From contig CAMNEA010000017.1 of the NCBI GenBank assembly GCA_946536145.1, positions 1 to 46,614 of the forward strand: 46,614 nt of DNA. The letters run 5' to 3'. The DNA is from an uncultured Butyrivibrio sp. (GTDB lineage: Bacteria; Bacillota; Clostridia; Lachnospirales; Lachnospiraceae). This document shows, piece by piece, positions 8,295 to 16,660 of the stretch. The stretch's first letter is position 1. Every line of letters begins with the position of its first letter. The notes under the pieces were generated by a model. That model ran no database searches, was not told the origin of the DNA, and was given only the letters and a program-made list of their open reading frames with translations. The translations under genes and the position numbers were made by a program.

Positions 8295-9851
8295 ATGAAA
8301 TACGCGGTAAGCAGCAGGGAAATGAAGTTGTATGACAGGAATACCTCTGAACACTTCGGAGTTGATACGGCAGTTCTTATGGAAAGGGCGTCCCTTGCGG
8401 TGGCAGACACCGTGGACGAGTGGACAGCAGGTAGAGGGGTAGAACGCAAATACAGGGTACTTGTCATGTCCGGAGTTGGCAACAACGGAGGCGATGCGGT
8501 ATGCACCGGGAGACTTCTTGCGCAGAGGGGCTATATTGTCAGTGTATGTGTCGTCGGGGATATGACAAGATGCAGTGACCTTTTGCTGAAACAGCTGGCT
8601 ATATCAGAAAAATACGGGATTGTTGAGAATACTTTTCCGGGGGCGTGCAGCTCTGACAGAGCCTATGAATATGATATTATCGTTGACGGTCTATTTGGCA
8701 TAGGTCTTTCAAGGAATGTTATGGGAGACTGCCAGAGTGCCATCAGGTTTATTAATGAAAGCAAACAGCTTCGCAAGGAGGACCTTTTTGTAGTATCAAT
8801 AGACATGCCATCAGGAGTGAACACAGACACCGGCGCGATTATGGGTGATGCTGTGAGCGCTGACGTGACGGTGACCTTTAATCAGGTCAAGCTCGGTCAT
8901 ATCTTATACCCGGGGTGCGAATACTGCGGGAAGCTTCTGGTTAAGGATGCGGGGATCACCAGTGAGAGCTTCCTGGGACGGGAGCCCGGGGCGATATTCT
9001 ATGATGGAGATGCCACTGACCTTCTGACACCCAGAAAAAGAGACTCCAATAAGGGGAGCAACGGCAAAGTGCTCATAATTGCAGGATCTATGAACATCAG
9101 CGGAGCGGCAGTTCTTGCCGCGTCGGCGTGTCTGAGGTCAGGAGCCGGGATGGTCAGGGTGTTTACTGCCTGCGAGAACGCTGAGGTGGTGAAAGCTCTT
9201 TTGCCTGAGGCTCTGATCGATGTATACGAGGACTACGAACCTGTTCTGGATAAACTTGAGATGGCGATGAAGTGGTCGACGCAGGCTGTCATCGGACCGG
9301 GAATAGGAACCGATGGCAAGGGAAAAGAGCTCCTTGGCACAGTGCTTTCATACTGTGACAAGAGTCTTGTCATGGACGCCGATGCTCTTAATCTGATCGC
9401 GCAGGACGAGGAGCTTATGAAGCTGGCCGCAAACTATGGCGCCCTGGGCAAAAAGCTCATACTTACGCCGCATATGGGAGAATTTGCAAGGCTCCTTAAA
9501 CGCAGCGTGCGCGAGTGCAAGGAAAATGTCATAAGCTATGCGAAAGACCTCGCTGACAGGCTTCATGCCACGGTTGTATGCAAGGACGCCAGGACTATAG
9601 TAGCTGACAGCAACGAGAAAAAGATTTATATTAATATAAGCGGCAATGACGGAATGGCAACCGCGGGCTCGGGTGATGTGCTCTCGGGAGTTTTGGGAGC
9701 TCTTTTGCACATGGATATGACGGGCTTTCAGATAGCATGTGCCGGAGTCTATATACACGGCAAGGCAGGAGACTATGCCGCAAGTGCTCACAGCCGCTAT
9801 TCGATGGTGGCATCGGATATTGTTGAGGCACTGCCTGAGGTTTTGGAATGA
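8295..9851 (+). CDS. nnr: Bifunctional NAD(P)H-hydrate epimerase / ADP-dependent NAD(P)H-hydrate dehydratase
   Basis: Repairs hydrated NADH and NADPH (NADHX, NADPHX). The N-terminal half (about 1-215) is the YjeF_N epimerase with GVGNNGGDAVCTGRLL; the C-terminal half (about 235-515) is the ribokinase-like dehydratase with KGSNGKVLIIAGS, IGPGIGTDGKG, LTPHMGEFARLL and the nucleotide-binding NDGMATAGSGDVLSG motif. The 518-aa length fits the fused bacterial form. Start ATG 8295 has GGGAGG at 8283-8288 six bases upstream; an earlier in-frame start at 8268 lacks such a site. It lies 34 bp before alr, an order (nnr-alr) common in Firmicutes, though in many of them an acpS gene lies in the same place. 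Confidence 0.95.
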   Translation: MKYAVSSREMKLYDRNTSEHFGVDTAVLMERASLAVADTVDEWTAGRGVERKYRVLVMSGVGNNGGDAVCTGRLLAQRGYIVSVCVVGDMTRCSDLLLKQLAISEKYGIVENTFPGACSSDRAYEYDIIVDGLFGIGLSRNVMGDCQSAIRFINESKQLRKEDLFVVSIDMPSGVNTDTGAIMGDAVSADVTVTFNQVKLGHILYPGCEYCGKLLVKDAGITSESFLGREPGAIFYDGDATDLLTPRKRDSNKGSNGKVLIIAGSMNISGAAVLAASACLRSGAGMVRVFTACENAEVVKALLPEALIDVYEDYEPVLDKLEMAMKWSTQAVIGPGIGTDGKGKELLGTVLSYCDKSLVMDADALNLIAQDEELMKLAANYGALGKKLILTPHMGEFARLLKRSVRECKENVISYAKDLADRLHATVVCKDARTIVADSNEKKIYINISGNDGMATAGSGDVLSGVLGALLHMDMTGFQIACAGVYIHGKAGDYAASAHSRYSMVASDIVEALPEVLE

Positions 9852-9885
9852 ACAGGCGCAAAATAAAACAGAAGGACATTTTGAC

Positions 9886-11049
9886 ATGAACAGTAATACA
9901 GATATGTACTCAAGAGTAGTCGCAAGGATTGACCTGGCGGCAATAGAATACAATTTGGACTCCATGAGAGCCAATATCCCGGAGGGCACGAAGATAATGG
10001 CTGTCATCAAGACCGATGCCTACGGACACGGCGCGGCCATGATAGGAAGATTTCTTGAGAATAAGGACTATATATGGGGCTATGCCACGGCAACGGCAGA
10101 GGAGGCCTTTGAGCTTAGGGACGCCGGAATAGATAAACCTATACTTATCCTTGGCTATACCTTCCCCTATGCCTATGAGAGGATGCTAAAAGAGGGCATA
10201 AGGCCCGCTGTTTTCAGGCTGGACATGGCAAAAGAGCTTGATGAGTGCGCCAGGGGACTGCTCGCAAGGGGTGAAATATCAGGCCCTGCCCCCATTCATC
10301 TCGCAGTCGACACCGGAATGAGCAGGATAGGACTTCCTGCGGATAGAAACGGCGTTGAACTTGCAACTCAGATAAGGCTTATGAATTCTCTTCATATAGA
10401 GGGTATATTTACCCATTTTGCAAGGGCTGATGAGAGGGATCTTGGCAATGCCAGAAAGAGCGAAGAAGTCTTTAGAAGCTTCCTTTCGGATTTCGAGAAC
10501 GAGACCGGATACCGCATTCCGATAAAGCACTGCGCAAACAGCGCAAGCATCATTTCCATTCCGGAGTCATCCATGGATATGGTAAGAGCCGGTGTGACCA
10601 TGTACGGAATGTGGCCGTCGGATGAAGTGCCAAGGGATATTATTGACCTAAAGCCTGCGATGGAGCTCATAAGCCACGTGGTCATGGTCAAGAAAGTTCC
10701 CGCGGGAACGCCTGTAAGCTACGGAGGAACCTTTGTCACTGACAAGGAGACAGTGATCGCCACAATACCTGTCGGATATGGAGACGGCTATCCAAGGAGC
10801 CTTTCCAACAAGGGCTATGTTCTTATAGACGGACACAGGGCACCTATTATCGGCAGAGTCTGCATGGATCAGTTCATGGTGGATGCAACCGATATCCCTG
10901 AGATCAGAGAGGGAGATGAGGTAATACTCATGGGAAGGGATGAGAGCTCCGGTGAGGAGATCACTGCTGAGTTCCTCGGAGAACTGAGCGGAAGATTTAA
11001 TTATGAACTTACCTGTGATATTAGTAAGAGAGTGCCAAGGGTATATTGA
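9886..11049 (+). CDS. alr: Alanine racemase
   Basis: PLP-dependent racemase (387 aa) supplying D-alanine for peptidoglycan. The PLP lysine is K42 in AVIKTDAYGHGA, and the second catalytic base, a tyrosine, is in RAGVTMYGMWPSD. The N-terminal TIM barrel is followed by the beta domain with GRVCMDQFMVDAT. The reading frame extends upstream into nnr, but ATG 9886 with AAGGA at 9872-9876 is the sensible start. Transcription probably comes through from nnr. It ends 5 bp before the long palindrome that separates it from the converging J-domain gene. Confidence 0.96.
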   Translation: MNSNTDMYSRVVARIDLAAIEYNLDSMRANIPEGTKIMAVIKTDAYGHGAAMIGRFLENKDYIWGYATATAEEAFELRDAGIDKPILILGYTFPYAYERMLKEGIRPAVFRLDMAKELDECARGLLARGEISGPAPIHLAVDTGMSRIGLPADRNGVELATQIRLMNSLHIEGIFTHFARADERDLGNARKSEEVFRSFLSDFENETGYRIPIKHCANSASIISIPESSMDMVRAGVTMYGMWPSDEVPRDIIDLKPAMELISHVVMVKKVPAGTPVSYGGTFVTDKETVIATIPVGYGDGYPRSLSNKGYVLIDGHRAPIIGRVCMDQFMVDATDIPEIREGDEVILMGRDESSGEEITAEFLGELSGRFNYELTCDISKRVPRVY

Positions 11050-11054
11050 TGCGA

Positions 11055-11171
11055 GTGAGTTAATGGGGACGTTATGAGTCAATGGGGACGTTACAGTTTG
11101 ACTCATTTTGGGAACCAAAACGAGTCAAACTGTAACGTCCCCATTGACTCATAACGTCCCCAATGACTCAC
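11055..11171. repeat. 117-bp near-perfect palindrome with nested tandem repeats
   Basis: Two 56-base arms (11055-11110 and 11116-11171) match as an inverted repeat with three mismatches around a 5-base loop GGAAC. Each arm contains a 19-bp tandem duplication of GAGTYAATGGGGACGTTAY. It fills the gap between the converging stops of alr and the J-domain gene and could end transcription from both sides as a hairpin, although it has no strong T tract. It resembles dispersed intergenic palindromes with TGGGGACG ends in many Firmicute genomes, which I recall as likely non-autonomous mobile repeats; that part is inference. A related hairpin lies at 41841-41893. Confidence 0.9.
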
Positions 11172-11180
11172 TGCACTGAC

Positions 11181-12347
11181 TTACTTGTTAAGTATTTTCT
11201 TCACCTCGGCATACTGTGCATTTATTTCCTGCAGAGCAGCAGTGTCGCCGTCCATATTGTCAGGATGGTACAGTTTTACCAGTGATTTATACTTCTTGTC
11301 GGCACTCTCAAGAGAATTGCAGCCGGCAAAGAAATTGAAGGAACCGGAACCCTGCGAAGAGGTGTTGCTGTGTGAGCGATATTTCGCATTGCGGTCATCA
11401 CCGCTGTCGCTGCTGTCATAATCTTCACCGAAGTCTTCATCAAAGTCTTCATCATCCTCATAGTCTTCAGGATACTCATCTTCATCCTCGTACCCCTCGT
11501 CCTCATATTCATCGGGAAGGTCTTCATCATCCTCGTAGTCTTCGGGATATTCCTCGTCTTCTTCATAATCTGCGTCTTCATATTCTTCATCGAATTCATC
11601 ATCAGGATAGTCATCCGAATCATCTTCATAGAAGGACCTCTGCCTTTTTTCCTTAGAGCGGCGAAGCTCATCTTCAAGCTCCTTGTTACGTTTTTTAAGA
11701 AGCCTGTCATGATACTTCTCATCATGCCTTCTGCCGGCATCAGGGAAAAGCCTGTAATATCTGCCCATCGCCTGAGCGACAAAGCTTTTTCCGAGAACGG
11801 CACCTACAAGGTAGAGCGCGACGTCAAGGATGACACCGATAAAGAGCGCATGGCCGTATGACATAAATACGCAGATACATAAAAGCACCGTTATAACAGG
11901 GATAAACATAAGGATCGTAAGAAAGAAAAGAACAATATAACCTGCGCTGTCTTTAAGGGAATAGACTTCCTGAAGCCACCAGGTGCGCAGATCTGCGTAC
12001 ATGGAGACGATCAGTGCGCCGCTTCCTTTGACCATCTCATCAGCTTCCTGCTCGATCGCGGCGCTGCCTGTGAAGTCTTCCGGCAGGTCTATGACACTGA
12101 TATCCGAGACAGCCAAATCAGGAGCAGCATCAGATGAGAGGTCAATATTTCCTGTGCAGAGCAGGAATATGCTCACAGCGATAAGAGCAGCAAAAACAAC
12201 AGTCGTGACAGGGAGCACAACAAATAAAAGTCTGCCTGCCTTAAGAAGTGCTCTGAAGAACCACGCAAACAGAGAAAAAAACGCTTTTAATATGTAGACA
12301 ACCGCGCTTCCAAGTATGTGCGCAGACATTGACAAAAGTGAAATCAT
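11181..12347 (-). CDS. Membrane-anchored J-domain protein with acidic repeat region
   Basis: A 388-aa protein. About 15-65 and 130-190 hold several hydrophobic membrane segments; about 205-235 is a basic, charged helix; about 240-320 is an extreme D/E/Y-rich region in which YPEDYEDDED occurs twice; the last 60 residues form a degenerate J domain with the key HPD tripeptide at 361-363 (LYHPDNMDGD). J domains stimulate the ATPase of DnaK, so the protein probably recruits Hsp70 to the membrane; there is no zinc-finger or client-binding part as in DnaJ. The DNA of the acidic region is itself repetitive. Convergent with alr, divergent from the CorC-type gene. Function beyond the J domain is not known. 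Confidence 0.8.
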   Translation of the reverse strand: MISLLSMSAHILGSAVVYILKAFFSLFAWFFRALLKAGRLLFVVLPVTTVVFAALIAVSIFLLCTGNIDLSSDAAPDLAVSDISVIDLPEDFTGSAAIEQEADEMVKGSGALIVSMYADLRTWWLQEVYSLKDSAGYIVLFFLTILMFIPVITVLLCICVFMSYGHALFIGVILDVALYLVGAVLGKSFVAQAMGRYYRLFPDAGRRHDEKYHDRLLKKRNKELEDELRRSKEKRQRSFYEDDSDDYPDDEFDEEYEDADYEEDEEYPEDYEDDEDLPDEYEDEGYEDEDEYPEDYEDDEDFDEDFGEDYDSSDSGDDRNAKYRSHSNTSSQGSGSFNFFAGCNSLESADKKYKSLVKLYHPDNMDGDTAALQEINAQYAEVKKILNK

Positions 12348-12423
12348 AATAACGACCTGTCCCGTAACTAATTATGTACTGAATTATTTTATATGAAAAA
12401 ATGTAGTACCTCAACCTAAAATG

Positions 12424-12432
12424 TGCTATAGT
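12424..12432 (+). promoter_or_regulatory. Possible extended -10 promoter of the CNNM/CorC gene
   Basis: TGCTATAGT provides a TGn plus TATAGT. No -35 hexamer is seen at the right distance. It would start transcription near 12439, about 60 bases before ATG 12501. Weak prediction. Confidence 0.3.
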
Positions 12433-12500
12433 GTAATTTGATATTTTGCGTGCATTTTGACTACATGTTTAATATTTATTATTTTCCGGGAGGGATGACT

Positions 12501-13850
12501 ATGGACGAAGGCTTGCCTTCTGTCAGTATTTTTGCTTTTTTTATCATTCTTTTGATCGATGTTTTTATCTATGGTTTTGACATGGCTCTTGGCCATGCAA
12601 GCAAGGAGGAGATTGATAAAAAGAGCGCAGACAATAAGGACTCGGTCAGCTGCGGACTCCTTAAGATCCTTGAGAGTCAGGAGAAGTTCTCTGAATCCGT
12701 GATGGCTCTTGGGATCGTACTTAATATGGTACTCGGGATTCTGACGGTTTTGGGCTTTGGAGGCTTTTTCTCTGATATTGCAGGGATAGGAGAGGGACCG
12801 GCGAGAGTTTTGATCTATCTGCTGACAGGTCTTTTGACCACGGTTCTTGTAATGAGCCTTGGGATTGTAATACCAAGGAGACTTGCGGCAAGAAAGCCTG
12901 AGAACTGGCTGTATGCCTGCTATTATCCGGTGAGTATGCTGCGCGCGGTGATGGCACCTGTTGTTATTTCTGCGAGGGGACTTGCGTCCGGGATTCTCTA
13001 TATTTTCGGTGTAAGGGGAGATGACAGACTGCTCGACGTCACTGAGGAAGAGATCAAGTCGATGGTCAGTGAAGGCCAGGAGCAGGGCGTCATACAGGAA
13101 TCCGAGGCAGATATGATAACCAATATCTTCGAGTTTTCCGACAAGGAGGCTCAGGATATCATGACCAACAGAAATGCAATGGTCGCCATAGATGCCAACT
13201 CCAGCCTGAAAGAAGCAGTTAATTTCATGATGGATACCAACAATTCAAGATTCCCTGTGTACCTTGAAGACATTGATCACATCATCGGGATCATGCATAT
13301 AAGAGACGCGATGAAAAAGCTCTCGGACAACACCGATGAAGACCTCCCTATCAGGAAGATAAAAGGACTTTTAAGACAGCCCAAGTTTGTTCCGGAGACG
13401 AGGAACATCGACTCGCTCTTTCACAGCATGCAGTCCACCAAGACCCAGATGGTCATTGTCATTGACGAGTACGGCCAGACTGCCGGACTTGTTACAATGG
13501 AGGACATCCTTGAGGAGATCGTGGGCAACATCATGGATGAGTACGATGAGGATGAGAACTTCGTGAGACCCACCAGGAATCCATCCGAGTTCATTGTCGA
13601 TGGCAGGACTCCGATCGAAGTCCTTGAGAAGAAATACGGGATCTCTTTTGAAGAGACGGGATTTGAAACTCTCAACGGATATCTCATAGCCAAACTGGAC
13701 AGGATACCCGAGAGCGATGAGAAATTTGATGTAACTGTAGACGGCTATAATTTCAAGATCCTCACTGTTTCCAACCACATGGTGCAGAGTGCTCTTATGA
13801 CGCGCCTGCCGCAGGAGACGGAATCGGAAGAGGACAAGAAATTAGAATAG
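12501..13850 (+). CDS. CNNM/CorC (hemolysin C-like) transporter-associated protein with CBS pair
   Basis: A 449-aa membrane protein. The N-terminal DUF21/CNNM domain (about 1-190) has several membrane segments. It is followed by a cytosolic CBS pair (about 200-335; MTNRNAMVAIDANSSLKEAV, then FVPETRNIDSLFHSMQ and IDEYGQTAGLVTMEDILEEI) and a C-terminal CorC_HlyC domain. Such proteins are linked to magnesium/cobalt homeostasis; the old hemolysin name is historical. ATG 12501 is chosen because GGGAGGG at 12488-12494 lies seven bases upstream; ATG 12495 is too close to that site. yebC starts 33 bp downstream. Confidence 0.9.
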   Translation: MDEGLPSVSIFAFFIILLIDVFIYGFDMALGHASKEEIDKKSADNKDSVSCGLLKILESQEKFSESVMALGIVLNMVLGILTVLGFGGFFSDIAGIGEGPARVLIYLLTGLLTTVLVMSLGIVIPRRLAARKPENWLYACYYPVSMLRAVMAPVVISARGLASGILYIFGVRGDDRLLDVTEEEIKSMVSEGQEQGVIQESEADMITNIFEFSDKEAQDIMTNRNAMVAIDANSSLKEAVNFMMDTNNSRFPVYLEDIDHIIGIMHIRDAMKKLSDNTDEDLPIRKIKGLLRQPKFVPETRNIDSLFHSMQSTKTQMVIVIDEYGQTAGLVTMEDILEEIVGNIMDEYDEDENFVRPTRNPSEFIVDGRTPIEVLEKKYGISFEETGFETLNGYLIAKLDRIPESDEKFDVTVDGYNFKILTVSNHMVQSALMTRLPQETESEEDKKLE

Positions 13851-13883
13851 TAAAAAGATTTTTATGTATGAAAGGAAAGTTTT

Positions 13884-14621
13884 ATGTCAGGACATTCAAA
13901 ATTTGCAAACATCAAACACAAAAAAGAAAAAAATGATGCAGCTAAGGGAAAAATCTTTACCATAATCGGAAGAGAGATTGCTGTCGCTGTTAAGGAGGGC
14001 GGACCTGATCCTGCCAATAACTTTAAGCTGGCAACCGTAATAGCCAAGGCTAAGGCCAACAACATGCCCAACGATACAATTGAGAGAGGTATCAAGAAGG
14101 CGTCCGGAGCAGAGGGCAACGTAGATTACAAGAGCATTACTTACGAAGGATACGGCCCCGGCGGAACAGCCATCATCGTTGAGGCACTTACTGACAACCA
14201 GAACAGAACAGCATCCAATGTCAAGGCTGCATTTTCAAAGGGAAATGGAAATGTTGGTACACCCGGATGCGTATCCTATATGTTTGACAACAAGGGTCAG
14301 ATACTCATCGACAAGGAAGAGTGCGATATGGCATCAGACGATCTTATGATGCTTGCTCTCGATGCGGGAGCTGATGACTTTAATGAAGAGGAAGACAGCT
14401 ATGAGATCCTCACGACACCTGATAATTTCCAGGCTGTTGTGGAAGCTCTGAACAAGGAGAACATAGTGACTGCTTCCGCAGAGGTTACAATGATTCCTCA
14501 GAATTATGTTGCGGTTACAGATCCTGAAAACGTTAAGTATCTTCAGAGGATACTTGATCTTCTCGATGAGGACGATGACGTTCAGGCTGTATATCACAAC
14601 TGGGATGAGCCAGAAGAATAA
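13884..14621 (+). CDS. yebC: YebC/PmpR-family protein
   Basis: A 245-aa cytoplasmic protein with the complete family signature: N-terminal SGHSKFANIKHKKEKNDAAKG, then PDPANNFKLATVIAKAKANN, YEGYGPGGTAIIVEALTDN and NRTASNVKAAFSKGNGN. Members act as DNA-binding regulators or, as shown for several relatives, help ribosomes through difficult proline stretches. Which applies here cannot be decided. ATG 13884 has GAAAGG upstream. Confidence 0.95.
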   Translation: MSGHSKFANIKHKKEKNDAAKGKIFTIIGREIAVAVKEGGPDPANNFKLATVIAKAKANNMPNDTIERGIKKASGAEGNVDYKSITYEGYGPGGTAIIVEALTDNQNRTASNVKAAFSKGNGNVGTPGCVSYMFDNKGQILIDKEECDMASDDLMMLALDAGADDFNEEEDSYEILTTPDNFQAVVEALNKENIVTASAEVTMIPQNYVAVTDPENVKYLQRILDLLDEDDDVQAVYHNWDEPEE

Positions 14622-14651
14622 TACCAAATAAAGACTACGGGGGTCCTGAAA

Positions 14652-16622
14652 ATGAAACTAAAACGTGCTTGGCCAGCTATTTTAATATGGGTGGTATTCG
14701 TGATATTTGATATCGTGATGGTGGTGAGTTACAGTTTCTTTTCGGGACTTTTTCCATCTTACAGCAATCTCAAATATTCGATTGCGTTTACCGCGATCGC
14801 AATACTTGTCATGTCAATAATCACGTTCCTTCTGTGCCGTCTGTCTGACAGTATTCAGACATTAAGGTTTGAGAAGAGGACGCCGTTTAAAATACTGTAT
14901 GGTATCCTTGCGTCGCTTATAGTGATCGGGGGCTTCTGGTACCGCGTTGAGATACTGTCGAATTACGAAGGCACTGTAACGGGCAAGATGAGCCTGTACG
15001 AGAACGCGATGATCGGCGGTGGCAACGTTACCCCTGAAAGCGATCTGCTTTCGATTATTTATACAGCTCTTTTAAGAGCAGTTCTGTTTTTCACCGGCAA
15101 TATCATATCTGTCCCATTATTTTTTCAGATCGTATGCTTTACCATTTTCATGATATGCGGCTTTGTGACTGTGTATAAGCTGCTCGGAATGCTCTCGGCA
15201 CTGGTGTTTTCAGCATATGTGGCTTTTATGCCTGTGTTTACGCCTTTGTTTACCGGGCTCCAGATCAGCACCGATCCGCTGTTTATGGCGATGTTTGGCA
15301 TTGAACTGCTGCTTGTGGCAATATATTTAAGCGGTGCCTACAAAGGTATCTACAAATCGCGGCTCTGGGTCATCTGGTATATTTTCGTTGGCGCATCGGT
15401 TGGCTATATGGCTTATGTTGATGCCGGAACCATAATCATGATCCTTCCGTTCCTTCTTGCCAATCTGATGCTCTACGGCAGGCAGTTTTTGAAGGAGATA
15501 AAGAGATTTTCTTTTGTCATCCTGGGAGCGGTCATCACCTTTCTGGCGATGATCATGCAGGAAGCAGGTATAGGACTCTTTGACCGCACGCTCTACAACT
15601 GGGGGACATACTATTTCCACAATCTCAATACCTTCAGCACTTTCTGGACTTATACGGATTACAAGATGATATATCTTGTGACAGTGGTTGCCATGAGCGG
15701 AGTTATAGTGGGCTTTTGGAAAAACAGAAAAGTGGAGAAGATCTCACCGTGGCTTCTTTCCATGTTGCTTATTTTTGCGACTGTGCCGTTCATGGGTCCT
15801 ACAAGGATGAATACCCAGGTGTTTGTGACGGTTTACTACGCATTTATCCTGGCATGCGTCGCTTCGCTGATAACTCTTCCGGAGAATGAGGCGGTCGATC
15901 CTGAAATTGAAAATGACGAGCTGCCGGCAGATGAAGCGCTTTTGGAAGAACCTGCTGAGGAAGAAGATGCGGCCGGGGAAGAGACCTCTGCAGAGTTAAA
16001 TGAAGAGTCTGATGAGGCCAAAGAGGAGTCTGAAGAGTCCGAAAAAGAACCTGAAGAACAATCCGGGGAAGGCGAACAGGAGACAGACGGATCTGAAGGA
16101 CCTGAAGAAGAATCTGAGGAATTTGAAGAAGAACCCGAAGAGGTCTTCGAATTGATCTTGGAAGAAGTTGAAGAAAAAGACGAAGAAGGCGAAAATGAAT
16201 CCTTAGAAGCAGGCAACGAGTCAGCAGGTTCCCCCGATAAGAATGAGGCAGAAGATAAGCTTGTTATATGGCCGATAGAGGAAGAGAAGACCACAGAGCC
16301 AAAAGAGAAACAGAGCGCCGAAGAGAAAGTAGAAACTGATAATGCGTGGGAAGCTGATGCGCAGAAAGAAAGCGCCGGCGCCAAGGCACCTCAGAAGGAG
16401 CGCTTCGTTCCTGAAGGAATGGTGCTTCCTGAAGATGATGAGGATGCGGATATGACACCTCATATGAACATACCGGCATTTAAGGGAAGAGTATCTGCGT
16501 ATGGAACGGTGGAGAAACTCAAAGTAGGAAGACCGGTTGGACGCACTTTTGAAGAGATAATCGGAAAGGGCAAGGACGACTTCGATCTGCCGAGCAAACC
16601 GGGAGATGACTTTGATATTTAA
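14652..16622 (+). CDS. Large polytopic membrane protein with acidic cytoplasmic tail
   Basis: A 656-aa protein of unknown function. Residues 1 to about 410 carry some ten hydrophobic segments with an extracytoplasmic loop after about residue 100; the spacing recalls GT-C type glycosyltransferase-like or O-antigen-ligase-like membrane proteins, but I see no catalytic motif that would settle this. Residues about 415-590 are low-complexity, dominated by E, S and P (for example EESEESEKEPEEQSGEGEQE), and presumably disordered. The last 60 residues return to ordinary composition (FKGRVSAYGTVEKLKVGRPV). The codons in the acidic part stay varied, so it is translated protein rather than a simple DNA expansion. 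It lies 30 bp after yebC. Confidence 0.75.
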   Translation: MKLKRAWPAILIWVVFVIFDIVMVVSYSFFSGLFPSYSNLKYSIAFTAIAILVMSIITFLLCRLSDSIQTLRFEKRTPFKILYGILASLIVIGGFWYRVEILSNYEGTVTGKMSLYENAMIGGGNVTPESDLLSIIYTALLRAVLFFTGNIISVPLFFQIVCFTIFMICGFVTVYKLLGMLSALVFSAYVAFMPVFTPLFTGLQISTDPLFMAMFGIELLLVAIYLSGAYKGIYKSRLWVIWYIFVGASVGYMAYVDAGTIIMILPFLLANLMLYGRQFLKEIKRFSFVILGAVITFLAMIMQEAGIGLFDRTLYNWGTYYFHNLNTFSTFWTYTDYKMIYLVTVVAMSGVIVGFWKNRKVEKISPWLLSMLLIFATVPFMGPTRMNTQVFVTVYYAFILACVASLITLPENEAVDPEIENDELPADEALLEEPAEEEDAAGEETSAELNEESDEAKEESEESEKEPEEQSGEGEQETDGSEGPEEESEEFEEEPEEVFELILEEVEEKDEEGENESLEAGNESAGSPDKNEAEDKLVIWPIEEEKTTEPKEKQSAEEKVETDNAWEADAQKESAGAKAPQKERFVPEGMVLPEDDEDADMTPHMNIPAFKGRVSAYGTVEKLKVGRPVGRTFEEIIGKGKDDFDLPSKPGDDFDI

Positions 16623-16660
16623 TCCATTTGTCCTGTCATTAGTAATTGCGGAGGAAAATA

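Noticed and set aside
11055..11171. Simple bidirectional terminator
   Set aside because: The arms are 56 bp long with internal tandem repeats and lack flanking T tracts, so a mere terminator does not explain them, though it may act as one.
11276..11803. 175-codon minus-strand frame with many Met and Lys residues
   Set aside because: It is a shifted reading of the acidic repeat in the J-domain gene; the repeat keeps other frames open.
15836..16384. Serine-rich minus-strand frame of 182 codons
   Set aside because: It is the antisense shadow of the Glu/Ser-rich tail of the membrane protein at 14652-16622; no ribosome site or family match.
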